A DNA stretch of 64,000 nucleotides from Saxidomus purpurata (taxonomy: Eukaryota; Mollusca; Bivalvia; Venerida; Veneridae): assembly GCA_022818135.1 (NCBI GenBank), contig JAFMSR010000010.1, positions 29,197,618-29,261,617 on the forward strand, written 5' to 3'. This document shows positions 22,461 through 35,154 of the stretch, one piece after another. The position numbers were made by a program, and so were the translations under genes. Under the pieces are notes generated by a model that did not search any database, was not told the DNA's origin, and saw only the letters and a program-made list of their open reading frames with translations. Every line of letters starts with the position of its first letter. The first letter of the stretch is position 1.

Positions 22461-23439
22461 CACAGGTGAGTGTAGCGTAGCAGGGACCCAAACAGTGAAT
22501 GTTAGTTAAAAATAGCCTAATGACTATATATCAGTAAGAAGGTATAAACAACACCATTCACACATCGACCCAGTTTCAGCCTTAATTACTTCACCTAGAA
22601 TAATGCATTTTTATTAAAACCCATTGCATTATAGCCTAAGTATTTATGATTTCCGTAAAAGTTAACTTCAAGGCCCAAATGCAAACCGTTTTGAAACAGC
22701 GACTGGTAGTTTCCGATTTTTTTTTACATTTTTCGCCAACCCGAATAAATCTCACACATTTCTGACACTGAATTCTTCCCTTATAACAAGCTTTTAAACA
22801 ATGTCGCATTGTGTCATCCAAATATTACACAACAGACGCTCGTAGAAATTAATTTGATAAATATTTCCACAAGCTTTCCAGTTTTAATACGATCCGCCAA
22901 TACAGTATTCATTTTATTTCGTTCATATATTTTGTAAACATATACATGCAGCCATACTGATAATGGGAAAAACTAGTTTCCATACCGCATAGATCGACCA
23001 GGTCTTACCAAGTCTAGGTTACACATCACTAATACATGTCTATGGTATACTGCGCTCAAGTACAGCTTCAATTTAGCAGTGTTGTGCCGTTCTCGTGTAT
23101 GTCCACAGTGATGGTTGTGCGTTGGAAACTAGACGTACCCGAAATGTGTGAGATTTATTTGAGTTGGCGAAAAATGGTAAAAATTTCGTAAACTATCAGT
23201 CGCTGTTACAAAACGGTTTGCATTTGGACCTTGAAGTAAATGTTTACGGAAAATATAATTACTTAGGCTATATATGCAATAGGTTTTGATAAATATGCAA
23301 TATTCTATATGAAGTAATTGAAGCTGAAACTGGGTCTATGTGTGAACTGTACTGTTTACCTTCTTATTGATATATAGTAACTAGCGTATTTTAACTAAAA
23401 TGCACTGTTTGGGTCCCAGGTACGCTACACTCACCTGTG
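22461..23439. mobile_element. Foldback element, 979 bp, hAT-like
   Basis: Long inverted arms of about 330 bp. Outer ends are CACAGGTGAGTGTAGCGTA and its complement TACGCTACACTCACCTGTG. Flanks gttttacc (22453-22460) and attttacc (23440-23447) look like an 8-bp target duplication with one mismatch, typical of hAT elements. It lies about 90 bp upstream of the MEIOSIN-like start exon. No transposase is visible. Confidence 0.75.
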
Positions 23440-23447
23440 ATTTTACC

Positions 23448-25700
23448 ATGAATGAAAATTATCACTGAACATAATTAATATACACCCACAATTGCACCTT
23501 GTCTGACAGAAGATTCGCTTTTCTCATCGGGCTAACTTCAATAATATAACAAAATTAAGTCCATGACCTTTGAAAATTAAGTCACATGACCTTTGACCCT
23601 TAACCATGGCCTTGAGATTGAATCATGGTGCTGATATGCACTCTATGCACATCATCTCCTTAATCATTGTGTGTTCAGTTTTATCAATATCCTTCATAGA
23701 GCTTAGGAAAGTCTCCTGGCCTTTGACCCTTAATTGTAGCCTTGTTAGGATGGCACAGTTGGAACATATGATCTGCATGTCTGTCAACAATCTGAACATT
23801 TCATATAAGTTTCATGTTAATCATTTAAGGGTAAGAAGATAAGGTGAACTTTTGACCCAAGTTTCATGAAAATCCTTCAAAGGGTTAGAGATATGGAGTT
23901 GATACAAACTGTTGAATTGTGTCCAACTGGACATGGATGCCAAGATTTTCCACCTTTGGCACAAAACAAGTGCAGATTTCCATTGTGATTTTACACCAGG
24001 ATTTTAGTGTCCCCTTCAGCTAATTATCACTCCAACTTTTCCCAAATTGAAGGGCTAGGGCACCTTCCCCAAACTTTGAAAAAATGCCCTGCAAGCAGAG
24101 TGTTACATGACCATGATGACAAAGGGAAATAATTAAAAAGAGGCATGGTACTGGAGTTGTGGTCATCAAATTACTGCACTTAATATAAAGTAAATCTGTC
24201 TCATGGTTTTCTTCTTTCACTGTGTGAAATATCAATCCTGTGCATAATTTCAATTAATGGTCTAGACAAGGATATTTCAATTTTCATATTAGATTCTATT
24301 AGAAAATTTCTATAATTTTGGGAATAAATTAAAAAACAGGATTAGCTAGAGTTCCAGTGGGTTAAAGTCTTGCACTCCCACTGTATGCCCTCTTTCAATA
24401 TGTAAAGTAACAACATAATTCCTTTAATACTTTTGATCTGTGCGTGTTTGAACTGACTTGAGACATAAATAACACCGTACCGAATTGTTTTAAGGACGAA
24501 ACGACACACGCATGAAAGTTGAATATTCCCGCCCGTAAACTTAAATGAAACCTTTGCGGGAGACCAAACAGAAATGCAAACAACTTGCTTGTTTTTATTC
24601 GCGTAACAACTAGATGGCATATTTTGCCATGAACTAGACTTTTGCCTTAAGCACACTTAATTAATTGCGAGACAAGACACACGTGCTCCACCGCCGATGT
24701 CCTCCATTAACCCACACTAATTTTCTAACGGAACGGAATGGCACACTAAAAGATACGGAACAGAACACAAAACGGGACAAATTTAAAGATTTATTATGCA
24801 ATAGTTCACACAGAGACCGTGGATGAAGTTATACTTAACATTTTTCCGGTGCATAGAATGACCGAAAAACAGTTTATGTAGACCGAAAACAAGCTCGTTA
24901 TGAAATAGTGATTGTGTTTCAATGTATTAAGCGGTATTTTCTACATAAGAGATCATTGTTAATGCGACAATATGAGTAGTCAAGTGTTTTTATAACTTTT
25001 TAGGGAATTTTTATAACCCTTAACATAGCTTTATAAATGTTTTATATCATGGAAATCTAATAAAATATACACTTTATACTTATTTTCAATTTTTTAAATG
25101 ACCAAAATTGTAAATATTCGTATTACAAATCCGGTAAAAAGATAAAACGTATAGTAAATGTTACAGACCGAACAACCCTCTGAATTAGAACTCCAGAGTT
25201 CATGTAATAAATGCATTTTTCAAGAGACATTATAAAACTGACAAAAATGGGTATTCAAGACTTATTATAACTTCTTGAATTTTAAAATCCTTAAGATACT
25301 TAAAGTTGTAAAATTCCTACATTAATCTTTTTAATAGCAGTTAATTTTCGGAAACATTGTAAATATTGTATTCAAATCGGTCGGTATTTGATAAATTTTG
25401 CGGTATTTTCCGAAAACTCTCTGAATTAGCACCTCCGTTTGTAATGGATTCGGCATGGGAACTTATTAATGAACAGAAAAAATTATTCACTATATACAAT
25501 TGCCTTTATTTAACTACTCCACCTGTAATTCGTTTATTACCCTTTTTTAGATAAGTATTTCGATAAACATTACTATATGGTCGACCCTGGTCATTTTCTA
25601 CACAATCTGTAATTTGGTCCAACGACGCTCAATCAGATGAATTAAAAATAAACCTACCATGTCCATTATGACCAGCCCAAGCCATAATTTTTATCTGTTA
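23448..25700. other. 5' intron of the MEIOSIN-like gene (if a distal first exon is used)
   Basis: Repeat fragment with 'catgacctttgaccctta' modules at 23560-23960, an unusual GA/CA-rich patch at 24720-24780 (cggaacggaatggcaca), then AT-rich sequence with nothing recognised. Confidence 0.45.
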
Positions 25701-25736
25701 TAAGCACTAGGGTTCAGATCGAAATATCCGTAACTG

Positions 25737-25748
25737 TTTTGGCGGGAA
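25737..25748 (+). promoter_or_regulatory. Perfect E2F-type site
   Basis: TTTTGGCGGGAA matches the E2F consensus TTTSSCGC/GGCGGGAA. It lies 24 nt inside the putative first intron of the minus gene, in the region between the two divergent genes. Whether it is bound is unknown. Confidence 0.4.
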
Positions 25749-25771
25749 CGAGGCTTTGCTGAGGCTCTTAC

Positions 25772-25800
25772 CTCCTGGAGAGCTTTTGTTATATCTGTCT
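25772..25800 (-). promoter_or_regulatory. Candidate non-coding first exon of the MEIOSIN-like gene (3' edge only)
   Basis: Minus-strand CTCCAGGAG|gtaagagcc is a near-ideal splice donor. The coding start exon is preceded by a splice acceptor, so an upstream exon is required. This is the best donor I noticed in a non-repeat context. The 5' edge is not defined. Confidence 0.3.
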
Positions 25801-27400
25801 TGCCGACTCAAAATAAAACTTATTGTAGATGAGTATGCTGCAGACAACACCATTACCCCACCGCCCAATCCCTACCCCTTCAGTCTTTTATTGCATTGTT
25901 AATGTTTTCTGTTCTTTTTTTAATTTCCAAAACAATCTTTAGGCCGGTGCCTGCTGTGCCTTAAATTATAGCAGCTACGCCCCAGTCTGGTCTAATAAAT
26001 TTAGAATTTGCAGATTTTTTTTTGTATTACTGTAAAACAATATTGTAAGTAAGAAAAAGAATTGCGGAATTGCTCATTAAAAAATTGAGACAGGTAAATC
26101 ATTTTGTTTACTATATATAATATACCTGTGGATATCGAATGCAATTGAATAACAGAAAGCTGCATTTTGTCCATGTTTAAAACCGGTTTTCTCACGTCGC
26201 TCAATATGTATATATATTATATGTTATTTGGTTTTTGAAGTGGTATATGGAGCCTTTAGGCGAGGGTAATATTTTGTCGAGGCGGGTAATATATCCCCAT
26301 ATATCACGTCAAAAAAACAATTTTATTACCCTTCCCTTTCTTAAATATATTGAAAGATTTCGTTTATGTTTTATTTATTTAACGGCTGAACGTAACCAGA
26401 CCTTCATGTCCCCTTATGATACCGCAATGTCACTGTGTGACGTCACAAATGTATTTTACACTTGACGTGGTTAGGGTAATTATTTGACCTTTGGCTGTGT
26501 AATCATTATCGGAGTTTCTACTTTCTACGTTATATATACCATTCCTTAAGCCCTAAATTATTATTAAGTGTACATGTATTTTGGTTAAAGAAATGTGCAT
26601 GTAGATTTATACTATGTTCACAAAAAATTGTCGCGGTGATGGCTTATGCCTTAATACTACCAATAATTTCCACACCTTTGGCTATATTGTTATGCTGTAT
26701 ATTGCCGGCTTGCACATTTTAAATATCAATATCTATTTACGGATGACGGTTGACCAAGCGGGATCCCAACAACTTTCATGAATGTCGGGAGGACCTTATA
26801 TATATATGTATAAAGAAATGTGTCATTTTTAGTTTATCTTTTAGTACATGCCCATATGATGTGGGCAAGTTTATTATGTTTGGTGTGGAATATAACCACG
26901 GACATATATACACATATATAGAGGTCTGTGAATACAACAAACGTTAGCCTACTCCACTACGCAGCTGGAAACCAGGGAATTTAAACAACATATGTTATTG
27001 GTTAAGTCTTTCTAGACATCTAGCTAAATATTTTAAAGAGTACCTGTTGTTTTTATTTGTAAATGTTGAGTGCATATGTTGGTTATTGACATCTGATTCC
27101 CATTGATTGAAATTGCGTCTTGACCACGCGTGGTCCTAAAATAAGGACCCAGATTAAAAGCATACAGTACAATACAATAAAACTTGAAAAGAAAATTATT
27201 TCTGAGATCTTTTGAAATGTATTTTATACTACGTTTATTGACCGATAATGTTTTATCATGGAATAAATTAATAGCAATGCTTCATTTGGTAATTAACGCC
27301 ATTTCGTCACAGATATTTTATTCCGCATAAAAATCTCCATTCTGTTATTTATCCTTTAACCTGGATTACCTGCCGCTGGCTTAGACTAATCAACAGCTCG
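25801..27400. promoter_or_regulatory. Putative bidirectional intergenic region
   Basis: About 1.6 kb of mostly unrepeated sequence between the two candidate first exons. It holds a perfect CRE (26438-26445), a TATA-like 'gttatatatacc' at 26530, and one nuclear-receptor half-site 'tttgaccttt' near 26483. Promoter function is inferred from position. Confidence 0.3.
26438..26445. promoter_or_regulatory. Perfect CRE palindrome TGACGTCA
   Basis: Full CREB/ATF consensus in the intergenic interval between the divergent genes. Expected by chance about once per 65 kb, so modest evidence alone. Confidence 0.35.
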
Positions 27401-27480
27401 GGAGCAATGGTTCAACACATAGGATACGGATCAGGATCTACGTCAAAAAAGTGTCGTTGAATGAAGTAAGACGTTTTGAG
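27401..27480 (+). promoter_or_regulatory. Candidate non-coding first exon of the nuclear receptor gene
   Basis: Ends GTTTTGAG|gtaagaat, a strong donor, in non-repetitive sequence. The coding start exon at 35155 is preceded by an acceptor, so an upstream exon is needed. The 5' edge is undefined. Confidence 0.3.
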
Positions 27481-27679
27481 GTAAGAATTTAATTTTTGTA
27501 ATTCAAGGCAATCAAAATAATCTGACATAGTGGCCGAGAAAAGCGATGACAAGAACTAAAAAAAAAATGGCGAAGTCGTACTCAAATCGATACGTACCTA
27601 AATTACTGTTACAAGAATCTTTATTTAAAGTCGGTCATACATAAGAAAAAAACACTAGCTTGATACTATTATTGTTGAG

Positions 27680-28345
27680 GCTCACCTTCAAGCTGTAGTC
27701 AAGGTGCACTATTGTGATTGGTTGATGTCCGTCATCTGCCTGAATCTTGGTCAGATATTATAATTTAACACTGTTTAAGGTGTCAGCTGCTCATCCCGCA
27801 GGTTGTGGGTTCAAGCTCCACTGGGGTCATGAGCATACTTCCTCATATGGCACCAGTACTGGTTCTTCCAAGAAGCGGACTCCAGAGTAACTCGATATGC
27901 TACAAGCTTCTTCAGAAGATTGTTCAACTCATAAGCCCAGGGCCTTGGGTCAAAACTGACCCTGCCAAAGGGGGTCACTTGATTTTGCATAGGCTTATAT
28001 AGGAAAAACTGTAAAAATCTTCTTCTCTGAAACTGCAAGTCCTAGAGCTGAGATATTTAGCATTTAGCATTGCCTTGTGGACCTTTACCAATATTGTTCA
28101 AATCATGACCCCAGGGACCAAATTAACCCTTCCCAGGAGCATTTGAATAACATAGGCTTATATAGGGAAAACTTTGAAAAAAACACACTGCCAACAGGCA
28201 GAGCTTAGATATTTGGAATGTTACTATCAAAGCATTGTGAAGTGGACCTTTACAAATTATGTTAAAATCATGACCCCTTGTATTATAGCCAATGGTAATC
28301 AGATGAGCGATAAAGGGCCATCTTGGCCCTTTTGTTTTCTGAAAC
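27680..28345 (+). repeat. Bivalve 'gctcacc...ggccatcttggccc' repeat, copy 1, with a SINE inserted
   Basis: Begins 'gctcaccttcaagctgtag', is interrupted by a tRNA-like piece (about 27775-27840, B-box GGTTCAAGCTCC), then continues with 'ggcttatataggaaaaact' and 'gcattgccttgtggaccttt' (quoted: gcattgccttgtggacc), ending 'gggccatcttggccctttt'. Confidence 0.75.
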
Positions 28346-28904
28346 AGTCAAAGCAGTACACTTCCCATTTTTCAGTGATCTGCTTCATTTGACAGGGGAT
28401 ATAAATTCACTGCATTTGCTTGTTCATCTTAAAGTATCGCATATTGCATTTAAAAAAAGATGGAAACTAATGCATTCTCATAAACAACTCTACCAAAAAA
28501 TGATAAATGAATAAATAGTTTCTTAAGTTTGTAGAAAGGTATTTGCAGGTACATTAGTACTTAAATTTGTAAAAGGCAGGTTTTGAACAAGCAAAAATTG
28601 TGGAGGTTAACTTTTCTTATCTCTTTAATATAGCCTTAATAGGTCATGTTTTTATTGCCACACAGAGACATTGGATGCCTGCTATTTATGACTTAGGCCT
28701 TAAAAAGAAAATAGTCTTGTTTCCTGTAACCCTACTTGCCCTACTTTCTTTTATTTCCAACCCAAATTTTTTTATGGCCCTGAAAAAATTAACATGAAGA
28801 CATTTTCTATAGTCAAGGAATTTGGTGTCGTCTGTGTTCAAATTTTGTTTATTGATTTCTTCCATAAATATTACATCAAAGACTTAAAGTAATAGCTTAA
28901 GTAA
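28346..28904. other. Intron 1 of the receptor gene, part
   Basis: A patch at 28366-28430 recurs near 61480-61530 (tctgcttcatttgacaggg vs tttgcttcatttggcgggg). Nothing else recognised. Confidence 0.45.
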
Positions 28905-30180
28905 AATTTGATATTTCTACTATTATCATGTTTACATAAACAGAGTATAAGGGGTAGTTGGGTGTAAAATTATCCTTTCATAATTTGTTTGAAAAGGTAT
29001 GTATTCACAAGTTTACATGTAGTCTTGATGTATCATCAAAGACGTGTAGCCTAGTGGATAAAAAGCCGGCCGTCGAAACTTGGTATCACAAGTTTGAGTC
29101 CTGGCTGCGGAAGGTTTTTTATTTATTTTTTTCAGATTTTGCATCCATGTACCAATAAGTCTATTAACTATTCACACAATGCATGGGTTTTTATTAGACA
29201 TGTTAGAAGTAAATGTAAAATGAACTCAGAATTCTGTCTGTATACATTGGGGATGAAAGAAAAGTTTGAAAAATAAAAGCCGTGTAGATCAAGATTATGA
29301 CTGAAAAAAAATTGTTCTAAAACCTGTAAATGTGCTAAAATTGTAAAGACAATGTGGCTATTGAAGGCTGTAGACCAGTTAACATGTAAATGTGCTAAAA
29401 TTGTAAAGATAATGTGGCTATTGAACGTGCCGTAGACCAGTTTATAATACATGATTGTAATTAAGCAAGGAGGAGGCCTCTGATACGGCTTGCGAGTGTT
29501 AGGACTATTCAGACATGGATAGCTCCTTGGAATGCAAATAATGATATAAATATTATAGTGACATTATGCCCACCTTACTGCACAAAGTGTATTTTTGGTA
29601 ACAGTTTTATAAAAGCAATTTTACTTTAACGCATTTAAAAGCACAGCAACCGAAAATTACTAATGATAATGCCGCATTAATATTTGAAGTTGGTGCTTTA
29701 GAAATAAAAAAATCAGACTAATAAAATAATAGGTCCTTTCTTCGCAGTGATCTCCCTTTGGTGTTGTTGTTGTTTGTAGAGATTTCGGCAGTTCAAGGGA
29801 AGCAACTCCTGCATGCAGTGTTTTTTTTTTAAAAAGACTGCTCCAGTCAAAATAGGAAAAGTAATATTTGGAAAGTTTCTATTTCGTACTGGCAGCAGGA
29901 AGAGTTTGGTGTATTGGGTTAAAAGCTATTATTTCCTCTACCCTTTTTTACACACACCTATTTCAGCTGGATTTTTACTTGAAAATAATGCACATAATTC
30001 CACTTTAAGCCGTTCAGAAATAATAAAAAGAAGAAATATATAATGACAAAAAATAAAGAAGAATGATGATAATTAAAAAGTAGATTGAATTAAGTTATAA
30101 TGATAAATATAAAGAGTGGTAATGAAACTGTCCCAAAAAAATGAATTGAAATTTAAAACGAACATAATGAAACTGAAAAA
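28905..30180 (+). mobile_element. SINE-like repeat with tRNA-like head (left member of an inverted pair)
   Basis: Shares long blocks in opposite orientation with 30945-31770: 'ataaggggtagttgggtg', the tRNA-like part at 29041-29112 (GTGTAGCCTAGTGGATA and GTTTGAGTCCTGGCTGCGG), and 'ttaagttataatgataaa'. The left copy is interrupted by about 770 bp of unrelated DNA (29300-30070). Confidence 0.65.
29320..29450 (+). repeat. Two-copy tandem repeat, about 64 bp
   Basis: 'tgtaaatgtgctaaaattgt' followed by 'atgtggctattgaa' occurs twice in a row (from about 29323 and about 29384). Confidence 0.75.
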
Positions 30181-30940
30181 ATGCATTCCGGCTTCACATT
30201 GTCTTCTGGCAACAATGCATAAATTTGGTCCGAATTCAAAACTTCAGACACCTAAATATCCTCTACGCCATGGCGGCTTTTCGAATGTGCAACTGGTGTT
30301 CTTTATTCAATATCTGTAAGCTTATTAGTCATAATACTATTTCCTTACCTAAAATGTTGAAATTGAATTAGCATTATTAAATTGGATCTATAGCTGAATA
30401 CTGTTATGTATACCCACCAAATGACATTGAATTCTCATTTAAAAAAAAATCCCTACCTACATGTACCAACCCATCTTTATTTCAGCATGTGACAGGAAAC
30501 AGACATTTTTTTTTTGAAGACTTAGCAAGTAAGGGTCATTGAAATTTGAAATAAATGTACATAGTGTACACTGTACTATTTACATATGTATTAAAGATAC
30601 AAATATTTCAAGGATTTGCATTGTAGTTTTGAACAAAAATACCAAATATTGATGATTTTATGAATATAGAATGTTTATTTAGGTTGTACATTGAATGAAT
30701 TCTAAAGGCTGCCCGTATAAAAAGTGATTACCCTGATTATGAGATATGAAATACTCTACAATTACTCAATTCTGGTTTCAATAAATCATTGGGTTATGGT
30801 AGTAACATAAATTTTATACATTGTGAACAGTTTTACTGATTGCATTTTGTAATTTATGTTGTGATCATAAATCTTGCATTTTGCACCTCCTTTATATGAA
30901 CAAAAGTAAATGCCTGTATTATGATAAAAAATAAACGCTT
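30181..30940. other. Spacer between inverted SINE-like copies
   Basis: AT-rich. Nothing recognised. Confidence 0.4.
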
Positions 30941-30944
30941 TAAG

Positions 30945-31770
30945 AAAACAGCTGGTTTATACTTTCAGTAGAAATGATGTAATAGTTAGAGGCTAAATAG
31001 AGAACTTTATATACTGAAGGGAAAAAGAAACGCAGGGTAACAAAAAATGCAATGTTCTGTTACTTCTTGCGAATAGACATTCAACTATTTATATTGAATT
31101 GTAAATTCTTTCAATTATGGTACGGCTAACAGAAGCTCAGAGAGTTCATAAACTGATATACTCATGAAAGATATAGTCTATAGTACTACATGTACCTTAT
31201 ATAACGTCTAATATATTCCTTCAAACCACTGCAAAGGTTTGCCCTGCGTTTCCTTTTCCCTTCAGTATACAACATAAATAACGTGTAGCTGGCATGCATT
31301 TATTTCAAGTTTCGTAATAATCTTTTTAAATTTCCATTCAATTTTTCAGGCTGTTTCATTACCATTCTACTTTTTATTTATCATTATAACTTAATTAAAT
31401 ATAATTTGTCAGCCATAATCTTGATCTACATGGTTTTTCTTTTTTGAACTTCTCCTTTCTACCCTTATGTATGTAGATAGAATTCTGAGATCATTTTACA
31501 TTTACTTCCAGTAAAAACCCGTGCATTTCGTGAACCGTTAAAAGACTAACAAGGATGAAAATTTGAAAAAAAAAACAATCTACCGCAGCCAGGACTCGAA
31601 CTCATGATACCAAGTTTCAACAGCCGCCGATGTATCCACTGCGCTACACGTCTGTGTGGAAACATGAAGGCTATACTTGCGTACATATACCTTTTCAAAC
31701 AAAGTATAAAGGAATAATTTTCACCTGACTACCCCTTATACCTTGTTTATGTAAACATGATAATAGTAGA
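30945..31770 (-). mobile_element. SINE-like repeat, right (inverted) member
   Basis: Minus-strand copy of the 28905 element. tRNA-like head at 31572-31655 on the minus strand (GTGTAGCGCAGTGGATA; GAGTTCGAGTCCTGGCTGC). The distal half contains the 252-bp palindromic-ended unit at 31014-31265. A third partial copy is at 46866-47245. Confidence 0.7.
31014..31265. mobile_element. MITE-like unit with 24-bp TIRs
   Basis: CTGAAGGGAAAAAGAAACGC at one end and its near-perfect complement at the other, each abutted by TATA. A second copy is at 46919-47164. Both sit in the same flanking repeat, so it is either integral to that family or was inserted before it spread. Confidence 0.7.
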
Positions 31771-32430
31771 AATAGCGAATTTTACCTATAATATAATATC
31801 AAAAAGTTAACAGTATTGAAGTAGATGGAACAGTTATATTGATTGCTCATACATTTTGTACTTTGTAATATTGATTAGTGACACTTTTCAAAATATTGAT
31901 CAGCTACTGTATTGATTGATCTTTAGATTTTACATTTAGATATATGACAACAGTGTCTTTATACTTTCTCAAGTCGGTTTCATGTTAACAGCTGGCAATG
32001 ATAGTTCGTTACAATGAACGGACATTGAACAGTTTTTAGAATATAAACATGATAAAGACATCTTGCAAAAATGCAGAAATGAGATCAAGGATTTACCATA
32101 CTATGCGGCACTATATAAACATATATATATGTAACTGGTGAGTTAATGTAGATAAAAATTATAATGAATGTGGAAAGTTTAGGGGAAAAAGGTAAGCTGT
32201 AAATAGTTCTGGTTGAAATGATGTTATTGTTCTTTTAAGCAGTAGGGTCTTCTGGTAGTATACTAATATTTCCGTAAGTCTTTTAGATGCGAACTTTTTG
32301 TAGCAAGTCTAATTAGTTACTGCAGTATTATGGTATGACCCACTCAATACAGCTCTCAAAACTTTGCATCAGTAATTGGAAAGGTTTGGATTGGTTTACA
32401 TATAATTACAAAACTGGATTGTAGCTCAAC
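31771..32430. other. Receptor intron 1, part
   Basis: AT-rich, nothing recognised. Confidence 0.4.
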
Positions 32431-32439
32431 AGTAGCTCA

Positions 32440-32822
32440 TATTAGGATTGCTCAGCTTCTGATGCACGTTGTATGCCGTACGTCTGCTCACCATTTCCTT
32501 CAAACAACATCTCTTTTGAAACCACTATGCCAATGTTGATGAAACATGGCCGGGATGTTCCTTGTATGAAGCTCTACTAAAGGTGACTATTCCATGCAGA
32601 ACTCTGGTTGCTATGGCAACAAATAGGGAAAATTTCAAAAATCTTTTCAAATTATGGAAGGCCTAGAGCATAGATATTTGGCATTTGACAATGTCTTGTG
32701 GACCACTACCAAGATAATTCAAATCAGGACCCCAGGGTCAAAATTGGTCTGTTGTTGACATGTATTATAGCCAGTGGTTGCCAGGTGACCAATATAGGGC
32801 CATCTTGGCCCTCTTGTCACAA
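32440..32822 (+). repeat. Bivalve 'ggccatcttggccc' repeat, copy 2 (short)
   Basis: Contains 'ccatttccttcaaacaacat', 'tctggttgctatggcaac' and the end 'gggccatcttggccctctt'. Internal 125-bp modules are mostly missing. Confidence 0.8.
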
Positions 32823-35154
32823 TATTGAAAGGTTCAGTTATTCGAGTCAACTGTACTCTATCTATTTTGTATCATGGCGCTATTCTTTGTTGTGCTATTG
32901 TGACTGTTCTTTAATGTAGATATATCACAGTTTTCAGCTCCACCCCCATACACAGTGGAAATTATCAATTTTTTCCTATATAAATACAACAACTTTGCAT
33001 TGCACCTGAGCAAAAGTTGCTCATAGTATTCTGTTGCAAATACCATGTGTCCGTCATTGCTCTGACATCTCCATGAAAACGTACTTAGCCAATTTCAGTC
33101 AAACTTTACAAAAATGCTTCCTTATTAACTAAAGTCCAAGAATTATCAAAACTTAAAAAAAAATTCTATTCAATGCAGGTGTCTGGTTGCTATGGCATTC
33201 AAAATGAGAATATGTGAAAAATCTTGTAAGTCTACATGAAGCTTAGACTTTGTTATGTAGCATTGTTTGGTCATCTCCCAAGAAATTAAGGCTTATTCAC
33301 TGTGCTGTTAGTGTGATGATAGAGTCACATTTATGATTTTCTATGGCTTTAAGCAAGTGCAATGCTTTCAAGGACTCTCCTGCCATTTATAGCATTGTAG
33401 TTGACTGAATAGCAAACAAGTTGAATCTAGTGAAAGCAAATCAGTTGTATAAGTAAACAAATTCTACCTTTTGGTTCTTTGGATCTGGTTATTTTGATTT
33501 GTTTAATACGGAAAAAAGAGAATGCAACAGCTTTCATGAGATGTTATCTGTCACAGGTTGTATTATCTATCTGCTAGATGAAGGAGTGAATGTTAGAACT
33601 TTAAATTGAGATGTAACCCTACTTGACCCAAGCATATCTTTGTTTACAGGCAATTTAGGCCTCGGTTAACCTGCACTCTAATGCCGTCTAATCATGACTT
33701 ACTGGGTTCATTAATCAGACGCTAAGTTTTTATTGAAACCCCTATAAAACATTGACAGAACTGTCCATATTTAGGATTGAAATTTCAATTTAAAAACAAT
33801 GGCCTGCACATTCATGAAGTCAGGTCACAGACTACTCTATTCATATTTTCAATTGGCTACCATGTGGACAATTTGTGGACTGTCCGAATTGAATGAGAAA
33901 ATGGAGGAAGCTTTAATTTTAGAAAAGGTTTTGTTAAGTAAAGTTCTTAAATCTCTTCTGTTCCCTTCTATTTTTCCACCTTAACTTTAAAAAGATATGC
34001 TTCTTCTGTTACCCCTGTTCATTTTGTCATCATTTTCAAGATTTTGCATTCAACTTATAAAATGTTTATGGCATCGTTGTTTACTGCAGCCAATCAATCG
34101 AAATAATTCACTTCTGTCATAACCCAAGTACCGTGATTTCATATGTAGTCGAACGAACCTTCTAACAAGCAGTTTGCTTTCGGTTCTATCCACTCACTAT
34201 TTGTACTGCACAATGATTTGTCTTTACATGTTTTGTAAAAATTGGCGAATAAATATGTTTAAACTAAGTAAAGTTATATGTTCTGAACTGCGTTCAAATT
34301 CTAAAATGATTTTAATTTGTGCTATATGTTATAGAGCCATATTACAGGAATAAGTGAAATGTATATGAATAGTGAATCAGCTACAAATTCATCAAATGAT
34401 ATTCCTGTAATTCTAGTTTTTTCTTTTTACGTAAAATGAATTTAAAATGCCCTGTAATGCACTTTCTAATAGCAACGTCGAAAAACGTAATTTTGACGTT
34501 TATGAGTCAAAATATAAACGCCTGCTTATAAAATGCGAAATGTTAAAAGTTTCTAATATTGGGCTTATATTTAAAATACAAGCTATTTTTTTAAGGATGA
34601 ATTCAGAAAAAGAGAATATTATTTTCTCAGACTCTTTTTTACACAACATATTACACAAAGTAATTCAGAGTAAATAACAGTTTCGGTAATTTTAATTGCT
34701 TTATTTTGATGCCAATGTTATTGCTTTATGTCAGTAAATGATCTCAGTACAGTAAGAATAAGACAAAATTTGATTCTGTAGAACAGACTTAAAAATGGTG
34801 TGACATGGTCATGTTTGCGACATCATGGTAACATAATGTACATTAAATAACATCAAATAAAATGAGATCTGTATCAGAAATATCGTAAAATTTTAGGTGG
34901 TGCCAAACACTAAGATAGACTGGAGAATTTTCTTATAGTATGCTTCCACAGTAAACTTTGTTCTTGATAATAGTTCACTATGCCATTTTGACAGGTAGTA
35001 TAACTTTAAATCAAAATGAAATTCTGTCTGGAAAATTAATATGCTTGTTTGTGATCAATCTAAAAGCACAATAGTCATGAATGATAATTCCAGTAATATA
35101 TTTGATATGGCTTAAATTCGATTACATGTAAATTTTGAATTCATATTGCTGTAG
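32823..35154. other. Receptor intron 1, distal part
   Basis: A degraded repeat fragment at 33040-33240 (tctggttgctatggcattc); otherwise AT-rich DNA without recognised features. Confidence 0.4.

Noticed and set aside
25801..27400. Retinoic-acid response element (direct repeat with 5-bp spacing)
   Set aside because: Looked for paired AGGTCA half-sites in the shared upstream region; only single half-sites were seen.
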